A stretch of 64,000 nt of DNA from an uncultured Intestinimonas sp. (GTDB lineage: Bacteria; Bacillota; Clostridia; Oscillospirales; Oscillospiraceae). Below, one piece after another: positions 1 to 8,266 of the stretch. The stretch covers positions 1 to 64,000 of the forward strand of contig NZ_CALXGA010000001.1 in the NCBI RefSeq assembly GCF_944387725.1. The letters are read 5' to 3'. Within the stretch, counting starts at the first letter, position 1. Every line of letters begins with the position of its first letter. The notes below the pieces were generated by a model. That model was given only the letters and a program-made list of their open reading frames with translations. It had not been told where the DNA came from and did not search any database. Made by a program: the position numbers and the translations under genes.

Positions 1-34
1 AAAACCCCGAAAACCGCATGGTTTCGGGGTTTTT
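1..34 (-). terminator. Terminator after rpsI
   Basis: Arms AAAACCCCGAAA and TTTCGGGGTTTT enclose a nine-base loop and give a T-rich end on the minus strand, just past the rpsI stop. The symmetric A/T flanks could also stop transcription entering from the left. Confidence 0.8.
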
Positions 35-53
35 GAGCTGTTTTGAACTGAAA

Positions 54-458
54 TCAGCGCTTGCTGAACTGCGGAGCACGACGTGCTGCCTTGAGGCCGT
101 ACTTTTTCCGTTCTTTCATCCGCGGGTCGCGGGTAAGGAAGCCGGCGGACTTCAGGGCGGGGCGGAACTCCTCGTTCATCTGGAGAAGGGCCCGGGAGAC
201 GCCGTGACGGATGGCGCCGGCCTGGCCGGTGACGCCGCCGCCCACAACGGTGGCCACGATGTCCACCTTGCCCACGGTGTCGGTGGTGACCAGAGGCTGA
301 CGGACCAGGAGCTTCAGGGTCTCCAGGCCGAAATAATCGTCGATGTCCCGGCCGTTGATGGTGATGGAGCCGGTGCCATTGGGGAAGAGGTGGACCCGGG
401 CCACAGAGGACTTCCGGCGGCCAGTGCCGTAGTGATAGGGCTTCTTGCTCTTATACAT
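54..458 (-). CDS. rpsI: 30S ribosomal protein S9
   Basis: Small-subunit ribosomal protein S9, 134 aa, the usual bacterial length. The N-terminal [13 protein letters not shown] motif and the basic C-terminus ending FSKR, which reaches toward the P-site tRNA in the family, are both visible. The start has AAGGAGG about nine bases upstream. It follows rplM by 15 bp in the standard bacterial rplM-rpsI pair, with no promoter visible between them, so it is read from the rplM promoter and ends at the hairpin at the window edge. Confidence 0.97.
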   Translation of the reverse strand: MYKSKKPYHYGTGRRKSSVARVHLFPNGTGSITINGRDIDDYFGLETLKLLVRQPLVTTDTVGKVDIVATVVGGGVTGQAGAIRHGVSRALLQMNEEFRPALKSAGFLTRDPRMKERKKYGLKAARRAPQFSKR

Positions 459-473
459 GTTCCAACTTCCTCC

Positions 474-905
474 TTATTCCTGGGTCCAGGTCTCGGGCTT
501 CTGGGCGGCATGGGTGTGCTCGGCGCCCCGGAAGATCCGCAGACGGGTGAGAGAGTCCTTGGTGATGATGTTCCGGGGCATCATGCCGCGGACGGCCAGC
601 CGCATGGCCAGCTCGGGCTTGCTCTGCATCAGCAGGCGGTACTTGGTCTCGTGCAGGCCGCCGGGATATCCGGAGTGTGTGCGGTAGTACTTCTGCTCCA
701 GCTTCTTGCCAGTGAGGACGGCCTTCTCGGCATTGATGATGATGACGAAGTCGCCGCAGTCCGCGTGCGGGGTGTACTCTGGCTTATGCTTGCCGCGCAG
801 CAGAGTGGCAGCGGTGGCGGCAGTCTTGCCCAGGGGCTTGCCCGCCGCATCCAGAATGTACCACTTGCGGACGATGTTGCCCTTGTTGGCCATAAAAGTG
901 GACAT
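474..905 (-). CDS. rplM: 50S ribosomal protein L13
   Basis: Large-subunit ribosomal protein L13, 143 aa, full length. It shows the early KWYILDAAGKPLGKTAA segment, YYRTHSGYPGG, and AVRGMMPRNIITKDSLTRLRIFRGAEHTHAAQKP near the end, all typical of L13. The start is set by GGAGG seven bases upstream. First gene of the rplM-rpsI operon, expressed from a consensus promoter at 990-1018 through a structured leader that may mediate L13 autoregulation. Confidence 0.97.
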   Translation of the reverse strand: MSTFMANKGNIVRKWYILDAAGKPLGKTAATAATLLRGKHKPEYTPHADCGDFVIIINAEKAVLTGKKLEQKYYRTHSGYPGGLHETKYRLLMQSKPELAMRLAVRGMMPRNIITKDSLTRLRIFRGAEHTHAAQKPETWTQE

Positions 906-950
906 GGTCTAACCTCCAATTTGTACTTCTATGAGAAATTTGGTCCGAAC

Positions 951-989
951 ACAACTGACGCCCCACGCGAGGGGCGTGGAGCGTTTTGT
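951..989 (-). promoter_or_regulatory. Candidate L13 leader hairpin
   Basis: On the minus strand CGCTCCACG and CGTGGGGCG form a nine-pair stem (one G-U) around a seven-base loop, extended across an internal loop by ACAA/TTGT. It sits at the predicted 5' end of the rplM transcript. Firmicutes carry a known L13 leader motif in this place; position and shape fit, but the match was not scored. Confidence 0.55.
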
Positions 990-1018
990 ATTATAACCCA
1001 CATGCCAGGATGTGTCAA
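990..1018 (-). promoter_or_regulatory. Consensus sigma-A promoter of rplM-rpsI
   Basis: Perfect -35 TTGACA (1013-1018) and -10 TATAAT (990-995) with a 17-base spacer on the minus strand, as expected for a strongly transcribed ribosomal operon. Confidence 0.9.
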
Positions 1019-1196
1019 CGGATTTTCCGAACTTTTTTGATTTATAAAATGAAAACTCCTATTTTCTTCTTCATACGCCCTTATACGCTGGAATTCTCCA
1101 TTTCTATTTTCGTTTTTCCGGCCTCAGCGCGGAGGCCGGACGGCCCTTGACCGGCAGCCGCCTCTGGGGAGTTTTCCGCTTTTTTGCGAAAAAGCC

Positions 1197-1227
1197 TTGA
1201 CTGTAGACCTGCATTACCCCTTATACT
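1197..1227 (+). promoter_or_regulatory. MerR-type promoter with 19-bp spacer
   Basis: TTGACT (1197-1202) and TATACT (1222-1227) are separated by 19 bases rather than 17. This over-long spacer is the hallmark of promoters that MerR proteins activate by untwisting DNA, and the next gene is a MerR protein. No strong dyad was seen in the spacer. Confidence 0.65.
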
Positions 1228-1251
1228 GGACCCGACAGGAGGTGTCGGCAT

Positions 1252-2676
1252 ATGCACATCGCCCAGCTGGAGGCGGCCCTGGAGCTATCCCGGTCCAGCA
1301 TCCGTTTTTATGAAAAGGAGGGGCTTCTCACCCCGGAGCGGCTGGACAACGGCTACCGGGACTACTCGGAGGAGGACCTGGAGACCCTGCGGCGCATCAA
1401 GCTCCTCCGGGCTCTGGGGCTTCCCCTGGAGGACATCAAGGCCCTCCAGGCCGGGGTCCTGGATCTCCCCGCCGCCCTCCGGGCCCAGGAGGACCGGCTG
1501 CGCCGGGAGCGGCGGCAGCGGGAGGCCGCCCTCTCCCTGTGCCGGACCCTGGAGGGGGAGGGGGTGGCCTACCGGGAGCTGGAGGCGAGGCCATACCTGG
1601 AAGAACTCTCCCGGCTGGAGCGGGCGGGGGTCTGGCTCCAGCCCCCCGCCGCCGACAGCCTCCCCTTCGCCCCCTGCCCCTGGCGGCGGTTCCTCGCCCG
1701 GACCCTGGACCGGGCCCTGCTCACCCTCCTGGTTCTGGGTCTGCCGTCCCTGGTTCTGCGCTGGCGGCCGGGGGAGGGGCTCCTCTGGGAGCTGTTCCAG
1801 AACTATTTGATCTGGGGCCTCCAGTTTCTGGCGGAGCCCCTGCTGCTCTCCACCTGGGGAACCACCCCGGGGAAATGGATTTTCGGCCTGCGGGTCCGTA
1901 ATGCCGCCGGGGGGAAGCTCACCTTCTGGGAGGCTGTCCGCCGCCTGGGGAGTCTCTTCCGCTGCGGGGAGGGCTATGGCATCCCCTTTTATAACCTCTA
2001 CCGTAATTATAAAAACTACCGGGCCTGCGCCGATGGGGAGGTGCTGCCCTGGGACGAGGGGCTGGCCTACACCCTCCGGGACGCCAAGCCCTGGCGGGGG
2101 GCGATCTGGCTGGCCGCGGCGGCCCTGGATTTGGGGTTGGCCGCTCTGGTCACGGTCAATCTGACCATGCCCCCGGTGCGGAGCGGCCTGACGGTGGCCG
2201 GCTTCGCCCGGAACTACAACGACATCATCCGGCAGTATGAGTTCAGCAGCCTCACCCTGGACCCGGCAGGGCAGTGGGTGACGCCGGAGGGGGTCCTCGA
2301 TCTGGACGGGCCGCCCCCCAGCTTCCGCTATACCACCGCCGTGGATGGTACCCTTACCGGACTCTCCTTCCTGTACCACACCCCGCCGGACCTCTTTGGG
2401 AGCGGGGCGGAGACCCAGCAGACCGCCGCCCTCCTGGCCATGCTGGCGGCTCAGCCGGAGGCCGGCCTCCTGAACTGGCTGAGCCTGGTGGGGGAGGCGT
2501 CCGCCCGCATGGGGGCTCCCTTTGAGGACGGAACCTTTACCGTGGCCGGCCTCACCGTCACCAATGAGACGGCGTATAGCGGCTACGAGGTCGTCGGGGA
2601 CGCCTATCTTGTCCCTGTAGAGGGAGAGGAGCAGACCTTTTCCCAGACCTTCTCTATCACCCGGACAGCGGAATAA
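1252..2676 (+). CDS. MerR-family HTH / RDD-domain membrane protein
   Basis: 474 aa. Residues 1-70 form a MerR DNA-binding domain (HIAQLEAALELSRSSIRFYEKEGLL, then NGYRDYSEEDLETLRRIKLLRALGL), followed by a charged dimerisation helix. Residues about 145-260 contain hydrophobic segments with TTPGKWIFGLRVRNAAGGKLTFWEAVRR, typical of RDD membrane proteins. A further helix near 285-305 leads to a C-terminal domain of about 170 residues that I do not recognise, probably outside the membrane. The start has AGGAGG eight bases upstream. It has its own promoter with a MerR-like 19-bp spacer. Likely a membrane-tethered regulator that senses something outside the cell; the ligand is unknown. Confidence 0.8.
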   Translation: MHIAQLEAALELSRSSIRFYEKEGLLTPERLDNGYRDYSEEDLETLRRIKLLRALGLPLEDIKALQAGVLDLPAALRAQEDRLRRERRQREAALSLCRTLEGEGVAYRELEARPYLEELSRLERAGVWLQPPAADSLPFAPCPWRRFLARTLDRALLTLLVLGLPSLVLRWRPGEGLLWELFQNYLIWGLQFLAEPLLLSTWGTTPGKWIFGLRVRNAAGGKLTFWEAVRRLGSLFRCGEGYGIPFYNLYRNYKNYRACADGEVLPWDEGLAYTLRDAKPWRGAIWLAAAALDLGLAALVTVNLTMPPVRSGLTVAGFARNYNDIIRQYEFSSLTLDPAGQWVTPEGVLDLDGPPPSFRYTTAVDGTLTGLSFLYHTPPDLFGSGAETQQTAALLAMLAAQPEAGLLNWLSLVGEASARMGAPFEDGTFTVAGLTVTNETAYSGYEVVGDAYLVPVEGEEQTFSQTFSITRTAE

Positions 2677-2772
2677 GAGACTGTCACGTCTCTGTTGCCC
2701 AAAAGACACCGCCCTGTAACGTTTTCGGCGGTTCCATTTGGTAGAATGATATCAGGAAAGGTGGGAAAACCC

Positions 2773-4137
2773 ATGAAACACCGGCTGATGGTTCCAATCG
2801 TCCTCTGCCTGTGCCTGACCCTGGGGGCCTGCGGCCTGTCCGCAGAGGGGCCCGTCCCTCTGACCCAGGCGGAGATTGACCGGGCCAATGACGCCTTCGC
2901 CGCCATGGTGCAGGAGGGCGGTACCGTCCGGGCCGCGCCCTGGAACGGCTTCTTTCTCAGCGCATACGATGACGTGACGGAGCTGGACTTCGCGGCCTTC
3001 CTGTCCTACTGCCCCGGTGACGGATACCTGGAAGACGCGGATCAGGAGGAATTTGCGGCCCTGGCCGCCCTCCCCGGAGCGTTCTTTGCGGAGGCGTACG
3101 CCAGTGGGCGGTGGACCAGCCCCTCCGACCTGCCGGTGCCAGTTCACCGCATCCTCCGCAGCTCGGTGGACGCCACCCTGGAGGAATGGGCGGGCGTCAC
3201 CACGGAAGACCTGCAAAGCACAGACGGGGTGCTCTACCTGGAGGATTACGACGCCTACTACACCTTCACCAGCGACTTTGGCCCCGGAGAATTCCTCTGC
3301 GCAGGGGGCGAGAGCGACGGGGAGACCGCCCGGCTGTGGACCGAGACGGCCGGGGACGGGACCCGCTGGGAGGTGGTCTTTCAGCGGGACGGGGAGGACT
3401 GGCATCTCCGCTCCCACCGGCAGACCACGCCGCCGGAGACCGGCAGCCCAGGGCCCTCGCCTGCCGCCGGGACCGACCCTGTGTGGGGAGAACAGGTATT
3501 CCAGCGGAACTACGCCGGTGAGGAGTCCCACGCGGAGACCCCGGAGGGCGTGGTGGTCTCCCTGCGCTTTGTCATGCCGTTGATAGAGAACGCCGGAGAC
3601 AACGCCGTCTGGCAGAGCCTGAATGAGACCTTCGCTGCCCAGGGGGAGGCGTGGCTGCAACAGGGTCGGGAATACTGGGGTGTGCCGGGGCTGGAGCCCG
3701 GGGGAGACTACGCCGTGGAGAGCGGCTTTACCGTCCAGCGGTGCGACAACCTCCTCAGCCTCCGCTATGAACGCAGAGAACAGCTGGCGGGGGAGCCGGC
3801 CGTCACGGTCTCCGGCGCCCTCTATGACCTGGAGACCGGCAGCGCCCTCACCCTGGAGGACCTCTTCCAGGTCCCGGTGGAGGAATTCCGCCCCGCTCTG
3901 CTGGACCTCCTGGAGGAGGCGTCCGGTCCAGACGGCTCCGGCCGGACCTACGATGCGGAAACCTTTACAACAGACGGCTTTTACCTCACCGAGACCGACC
4001 TGGTTCTGCTCTTCCCCGTCTGGGAGGGGGAGGCCGTCTCTCCCACCGCCACCCTGGAGCGCCCCATTTCCCTGGAGGCGCTCCGGGACCTGCCGGCGCC
4101 TATGGCAATGCGTACAGAACAAAGCCGAAAGCCTTGA
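2773..4137 (+). CDS. Lipoprotein with RsiV-like (DUF3298-type) C-terminus
   Basis: 454 aa from ATG 2773, set by AGGAAAGGTGG upstream. The N-terminus MKHRLMVPIVLCLCLTLGAC has a lipobox (LGAC), predicting a membrane-anchored lipoprotein exported by Sec. The second half (SLRFVMPLIE...NDAVWQSLNE, then GALYDLETGSALTLEDLF, then GFYLTETDLVLLFPVWE) resembles the extracytoplasmic DUF3298 region of RsiV-like anti-sigma factors and peptidoglycan deacetylases. The first half is not recognised. It lies 96 bp after the MerR-RDD gene in the same direction. Its TGA stop lies at the base of a terminator hairpin. Function unknown. Confidence 0.7.
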   Translation: MKHRLMVPIVLCLCLTLGACGLSAEGPVPLTQAEIDRANDAFAAMVQEGGTVRAAPWNGFFLSAYDDVTELDFAAFLSYCPGDGYLEDADQEEFAALAALPGAFFAEAYASGRWTSPSDLPVPVHRILRSSVDATLEEWAGVTTEDLQSTDGVLYLEDYDAYYTFTSDFGPGEFLCAGGESDGETARLWTETAGDGTRWEVVFQRDGEDWHLRSHRQTTPPETGSPGPSPAAGTDPVWGEQVFQRNYAGEESHAETPEGVVVSLRFVMPLIENAGDNAVWQSLNETFAAQGEAWLQQGREYWGVPGLEPGGDYAVESGFTVQRCDNLLSLRYERREQLAGEPAVTVSGALYDLETGSALTLEDLFQVPVEEFRPALLDLLEEASGPDGSGRTYDAETFTTDGFYLTETDLVLLFPVWEGEAVSPTATLERPISLEALRDLPAPMAMRTEQSRKP

Positions 4138-4161
4138 AAAACAAGGCTTTCGGCTTTGTTC
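4117..4161. terminator. 20-bp perfect hairpin, convergent terminator
   Basis: Two perfectly complementary 20-base arms (4117-4136, 4142-4161) surround AAAAA. The last sense codons and the T of the lipoprotein stop lie in the left arm. Placed between convergent genes, it can serve both the lipoprotein gene and polA. Confidence 0.8.
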
Positions 4162-4241
4162 AGGTGCAGGGGTTTGGGGCTGAAAGAGCCAATCCCCCTG
4201 CACTTCCTGCGGCGCCCTTTCCAAGACTCCAGGCTGCCGTC

Positions 4242-6923
4242 CTACTCCTTGGCCTCGGCCCAGCTCTGGCCGGCGGCGGAATCGGCCCGCATGGGTACCG
4301 GCAGGTCCAGGACCCCCTCCATCTCCTGGGTCAGCAGGGCCTTCACCTGCTCCACCTCGGCGTCTGGACACTCCACAATGAGCTCGTCATGGACCTGGAG
4401 CACCAGCCGGGCCTCCAGGCCCTCCCGTGCCAGCCGGTCCCGGACGTGGATCATGGCCAGCTTGATGAGGTCGGCGGCGGTGCCCTGGATGGGCATATTC
4501 AGGGCCACCCGCTCGCCGAAGGAGCGGGTATTGAAGTTGGAGGATTTGAGCTCCGGCAGCCAGCGGCGCCGGCCCAGCAGGGTGGAGACATAGCCGTCCT
4601 CCCGGGCCTTTTCCACCACCGCCTTCATATAGTCCCGGACCCCGTGGTAGGTCTCCAGGTACTTGTCCATATACGCCCGGGCCTCGGCTCGGGTAACCCC
4701 GATGTCCTGGGCCAGGGAGAAGTCGGAGATGCCGTAGACGATGCCAAAATTCACCGCCTTGGCCCGGCGGCGCATCTCGTGGGTCACCGCCTCCAGCGGC
4801 ACCCCGAAGACCTGGGAGGCGGTGACGGTGTGGATGTCCTCCCCGCTCCGAAAAGCGGCCTGCATGGCTTCGTCCCCGGAGATGCAGGAGAGCAGCCGCA
4901 GCTCGATCTGGGAGTAGTCGGCGTCCACCAGCTTGCAGCCCGGCGGGGCCACGAACATCTTCCGCAGCTCGGCCCCCAGCGCGGTGCGGACCGGGATGTT
5001 CTGGAGGTTGGGCTCGGCGGAGCTCAGCCGCCCGGTGGCAGTGACGGTGTTCTGAAAGCTGGTGTGGATGCGCCCGTCGGGGGCGATGACCTTGGTGAGG
5101 CCCTCCACATAGGTGGACTGGAGCTTGGAGAGCTGCCGGTAGTCCAGAATGGCCTCGATAATGGGGTGCCGGCCCCGGAGCTTCTCCAGCACCTCGGCGC
5201 TGGTGGAATAGCCCGTCTTGGTCTTCTTCACCGGGGGCAGCCCCAGCTTGTCGAAGAGAATACGCCCCAGCTGCTGGGTGGAGTTGATGTTGAAGGCCTC
5301 CCCCGCCAGCTCGTAGATCCGGGCCTGGTCCCCGGCGATGCCCTGGGTGAGCATCTCCCCAAAGGCCGACAGGGCCTTCCGGTCCACCAGGAAGCCCTCC
5401 TGCTCCATTTCGGCCAGGACGGGGCACAGGGGGAGCTCCACCTCATAGCAGAGCTTGTGCATCCCCAGCTCCACCAGCCGGGGGGCCAATACCCCTTTCA
5501 GGGCCCCGATGAGGGCGGTGTGGCTCATGAGGGCCTCCAGGGACCCCTCCCCGCCGGCCAGGGGGGCGAAGGCGTCCGGGGCCAGATAGGTGTCCTTGGC
5601 CTTGGGGAATTCTCGGTTAAAGTAGGTCAGCCCCAGCTTCTCCAGGTCGTAGCTGCCGTCGGTGGGGGCCAGGAGGTAGGCGGCCACGGCGGTGTCAAAG
5701 ACGAAGGCTTCCCCACGGAGGCCCGCCCTCAGCAGCCGGGAGAGCAGGGTCTTGAGGTCGTGGGTGTTCTTTCGGATGCCGGCGCCCAGGAGTTCCTCCA
5801 GCACCTGGCTGTAATTGGCCAGCGTATCGGCCCGGAGGACGGCGGCCCGGCCCAGGGCCCCCTCCTCCCGCCAGGACACGCACACCGCGTCCAGGCCCGG
5901 CAGGGCCAGCAGGTCCACACTCTCCTGGCTCCGCCAGAGGTCCAGCAGCGCCCCGGCCCGGGCCGGGTCCTCCACCACCTCGCCGGAGACGGCGCCGGGG
6001 GCCGTTCCCGCCTCCGCCGGGACCTCTCCCTGGGGGGCCTTGAGACCCAGCTTGTCGATAAGCTTGGCAAACTCCAGCTTCAGGAGGAGCTGGTAGAGGG
6101 CGGGGCCGTCTGGCTCCCGCTGCCGGGCGTCCTCCGGGGAAAACGCTACGGGGGCGTCGGTGCGGATGGTGGCCAGGCCGTAGGACAGCCGGGCCGTCTC
6201 CTCCCCCTCCGCCAGCTTCTTGACAACGCCGGGCTTGGCGGGGGTGCTGGGGGCGATGCAGATGTCCGGCATATGGTCATAGAGATGGTCGATGGAGCCG
6301 TAGAGCTGCACCAGGGCCATGGCGGTCTTCTCCCCGATGCCCTTGATCCCGGGGATGTTGTCGCTGGCGTCCCCCATCAGGGCCTTGAGGTCGATGATGT
6401 GGATGGGCTCGAAGCCGTACTGTTCCCGGAAGGTCTCCGGGGTCATGTCCTTTTCGGTGGTCTGGCCCATACGGGTGCTCACCAGCTTCACCCGGACGGT
6501 GTCGGTGATGAGCTGGAGGGCGTCCCGGTCCCCGGTGACGATGACGGTCTCCCACCCGGCGGCGGTGTCCCGCACCGAGATGGTGCCCAAAAGGTCATCG
6601 GCCTCCCAGCCATCCAGCTCAAAGCGGGGGATGTTCATGGCGTCCAGCACATCTTTCAGGATGGGCATTTGAACGGCCAGCTCGTCGGGCATCCCCTTGC
6701 GCTGGGCCTTGTAGCCCTCGTAGGTCAGGTGCCGGAAGGTGGGGGCCTTTCGGTCAAAGCAGACGCACAGCGCCTCCGGCTTCTCCTCCTCCAGGAGCTT
6801 TTGCAGAATGGTGAGGAAGCCGTAGACGGCGTTGGTGGGTGTACCGTCCCGGGTGGTAAGCATCCGAACCCCGTAAAAGGCCCGGTTGATGATGGAATTG
6901 CCGTCGATGACCATGAGCTTCAT
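4242..6923 (-). CDS. polA: DNA polymerase I
   Basis: 893 aa from ATG 6923 (GGAGGCGCTTCC upstream). It repairs DNA and replaces Okazaki primers. Order of domains: 5' nuclease (MKLMVIDGNSIINRAFYG, ELDGWEADDLLGT, GVTG-type GDRDALQL, GDASDNIPGIKGIGEKTA), a 3'-5' exonuclease-like fold, then the polymerase with motif A DADYSQIELR, motif B RRRAKAVNFGIVYG and motif C LVLQVHDELIVE. In the exonuclease-like region the expected DTET-type metal site is replaced (VDLLALPGLD), so proofreading is probably lost, as in Bacillus and Thermus enzymes. The promoter at 6964-6992 is consensus-like. Confidence 0.96.
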   Translation of the reverse strand: MKLMVIDGNSIINRAFYGVRMLTTRDGTPTNAVYGFLTILQKLLEEEKPEALCVCFDRKAPTFRHLTYEGYKAQRKGMPDELAVQMPILKDVLDAMNIPRFELDGWEADDLLGTISVRDTAAGWETVIVTGDRDALQLITDTVRVKLVSTRMGQTTEKDMTPETFREQYGFEPIHIIDLKALMGDASDNIPGIKGIGEKTAMALVQLYGSIDHLYDHMPDICIAPSTPAKPGVVKKLAEGEETARLSYGLATIRTDAPVAFSPEDARQREPDGPALYQLLLKLEFAKLIDKLGLKAPQGEVPAEAGTAPGAVSGEVVEDPARAGALLDLWRSQESVDLLALPGLDAVCVSWREEGALGRAAVLRADTLANYSQVLEELLGAGIRKNTHDLKTLLSRLLRAGLRGEAFVFDTAVAAYLLAPTDGSYDLEKLGLTYFNREFPKAKDTYLAPDAFAPLAGGEGSLEALMSHTALIGALKGVLAPRLVELGMHKLCYEVELPLCPVLAEMEQEGFLVDRKALSAFGEMLTQGIAGDQARIYELAGEAFNINSTQQLGRILFDKLGLPPVKKTKTGYSTSAEVLEKLRGRHPIIEAILDYRQLSKLQSTYVEGLTKVIAPDGRIHTSFQNTVTATGRLSSAEPNLQNIPVRTALGAELRKMFVAPPGCKLVDADYSQIELRLLSCISGDEAMQAAFRSGEDIHTVTASQVFGVPLEAVTHEMRRRAKAVNFGIVYGISDFSLAQDIGVTRAEARAYMDKYLETYHGVRDYMKAVVEKAREDGYVSTLLGRRRWLPELKSSNFNTRSFGERVALNMPIQGTAADLIKLAMIHVRDRLAREGLEARLVLQVHDELIVECPDAEVEQVKALLTQEMEGVLDLPVPMRADSAAGQSWAEAKE

Positions 6924-6963
6924 GGAAGCGCCTCCCATTTGTAAATCGCGTTTCGCAGGGGCC

Positions 6964-6992
6964 ATTATACCATGCTTTCCCCTCCCAGTCAA
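6964..6992 (-). promoter_or_regulatory. polA promoter
   Basis: TTGACT (6987-6992) and TATAAT (6964-6969) with 17 bases between, 40 bp before the polA start codon. Confidence 0.8.
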
Positions 6993-7011
6993 AACATACG
7001 CCCGCTCCGCC

Positions 7012-7040
7012 TTGCATCTCCGACTCCCCTGTGGTACGAT
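7012..7040 (+). promoter_or_regulatory. Promoter of the nucleotidyltransferase gene
   Basis: TTGCAT (7012-7017) and TACGAT (7035-7040), 17-base spacer, back to back with the polA promoter. The transcript would begin with GGGGCCCT, which can pair with AGGGCCCC at 7092-7099 and so fold most of the leader into a GC-rich hairpin. Confidence 0.6.
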
Positions 7041-7132
7041 GTTCCGGGGCCCTCCAGCGGCGGGCTCCGAAGCAGCCAAATCCCCGCCGGAGAGGGCCCC
7101 TCTCCGAGCCTGGAAAAAGTGAGGTTGGACAG

Positions 7133-8065
7133 ATGGAAAAACCAGTCCTGGTGGTGATGGCCGCCGGCATGGGCAGCCGCTACGGCGGCCTCAAGCAGCT
7201 GGACCCCGTGGGGGGCCACGGCCAGCTCATCCTCGACTACTCCCTCTATGACGCCCGGCGGGCGGGCTTTGAAACGGTGGTCTTCGTCATCAAGGAGGAG
7301 CACAAGGCCGCCTTCTGCGCCGGCATCGGGGACCGGCTCGCCCGGGCCATGGAGGTGCGCTACGCCTTCCAACGGCTGGAGGACCTGCCGGAGGGCTACG
7401 CCGTGCCGGAGGGCCGGGTCAAGCCCTGGGGCACCTGCCACGCCGTCCTGGCCGCCCGGCGGCAGGTGGACGGCCCCTTCGCCGTCCTCAACGCCGACGA
7501 CTACTACGGCCCCGAGGCGTTTGGGGAGATCTACCGCTTTCTCGCCGCCCATCCCGGCGGTGTGCGCCCAGAGGAGTACGCCCTGGTGGCCTATCTCCTG
7601 GAGAACACCGTCACTGCGCACGGCAGCGTCTCCCGGGGGATCTGCCGGGAGACCGCCGATCACTACCTGGCCAGCGTCACCGAGCACACCCACATCGAAA
7701 AGGATGGGGCAAACGCCCGCTCCACCGCCGACGGCGGCGCCACCTGGACCTCCCTCCCTGGGGACGCTCTGGTGTCCATGAACCTGTGGGGGTTCCCCCG
7801 GAGCTTCCTGGACCAGGCCCTGGCCCGCTTCCCCGCCTTCCTGGACCAGACCCTGGCCGCCGACCCCCTCAAGGGGGAGTACTTCCTCCCCAGCGTGGTG
7901 AGCGCCCTCATCCGGGAGGGCCAGGCCCGGGTGAAGGTCCTCCGCAGCCGGGAGCGCTGGTACGGCGTCACCTACCAGGCGGATAAGCCGGCGGTGGTCC
8001 GGGCTCTGGCCGAAAAAACGGCGGCGGGCCTCTACCCAGAGGACCTGTGGGCCGCCTGCCCCTGA
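7133..8065 (+). CDS. Nucleotidyltransferase (sugar-phosphate NTP transferase family)
   Basis: 310 aa from ATG 7133. The N-terminus VLVVMAAGMGSRYGGLKQLDPVG carries the G-x-G-x-R...K nucleotide-binding signature of NTP transferases, and FAVLNADDYYG is the metal-binding aspartate region. The enzyme is expected to join a nucleoside monophosphate to a phosphorylated sugar or polyol, but the substrate cannot be read from the sequence and no pathway partner adjoins it. Single-gene unit: own promoter at 7012 and a terminator at 8073. The start lacks a strong Shine-Dalgarno site (GTGAGGTTGGAC). Confidence 0.8.
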   Translation: MEKPVLVVMAAGMGSRYGGLKQLDPVGGHGQLILDYSLYDARRAGFETVVFVIKEEHKAAFCAGIGDRLARAMEVRYAFQRLEDLPEGYAVPEGRVKPWGTCHAVLAARRQVDGPFAVLNADDYYGPEAFGEIYRFLAAHPGGVRPEEYALVAYLLENTVTAHGSVSRGICRETADHYLASVTEHTHIEKDGANARSTADGGATWTSLPGDALVSMNLWGFPRSFLDQALARFPAFLDQTLAADPLKGEYFLPSVVSALIREGQARVKVLRSRERWYGVTYQADKPAVVRALAEKTAAGLYPEDLWAACP

Positions 8066-8072
8066 CCCGTCC

Positions 8073-8103
8073 CGCCCCCGGACTGCCGGTTCGGGGGCGT
8101 TTT
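8073..8103 (+). terminator. Terminator after the nucleotidyltransferase
   Basis: CGCCCCCG pairs with CGGGGGCG (8092-8099) and is followed by TTTTC. Confidence 0.8.
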
Positions 8104-8199
8104 CTACAAATATAGGTCCTGTTTTTTGGGAGATCAATGAGCGTTTTTCATAAATAACAGCCCCGGTTTTTGTGGAAAGGGTAAAACTGTATCAAATTG

Positions 8200-8216
8200 G
8201 TCAAGTTTAACTTGAC
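8200..8216. promoter_or_regulatory. Palindromic operator at the Rrf2 promoter
   Basis: GTCAAGTTTAACTTGAC is a perfect palindrome with eight-base arms about one T. Its right end includes five bases of the -35 box, so a bound dimer would block RNA polymerase. It is the natural candidate for autoregulation by the Rrf2 protein that follows. Confidence 0.65.
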
Positions 8217-8241
8217 TTTTCCGGTCCAGATTCGGTATGAT
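8212..8241 (+). promoter_or_regulatory. Promoter of the rrf2 gene
   Basis: TTGACT (8212-8217) and TATGAT (8236-8241), spacer 18, overlapped by the palindrome at 8200-8216. Confidence 0.7.
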
Positions 8242-8266
8242 TAGGTCCAAGAGAGGGGGGGCGGCC

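Noticed and set aside
18..1040. Long open plus-strand frame across rplM-rpsI
   Set aside because: It is the antisense of two certain ribosomal genes and has no family resemblance; GC-rich DNA gives long shadow frames.
1118..1139. CCGGCCTC/GAGGCCGG hairpin upstream of the MerR-RDD gene as a terminator
   Set aside because: Neither strand has a T run on the 3' side; the T run precedes the stem on the plus strand.
4134..6944. 936-residue open frame opposite polA
   Set aside because: Begins inside a terminator and mirrors polA codons; no signal of its own.
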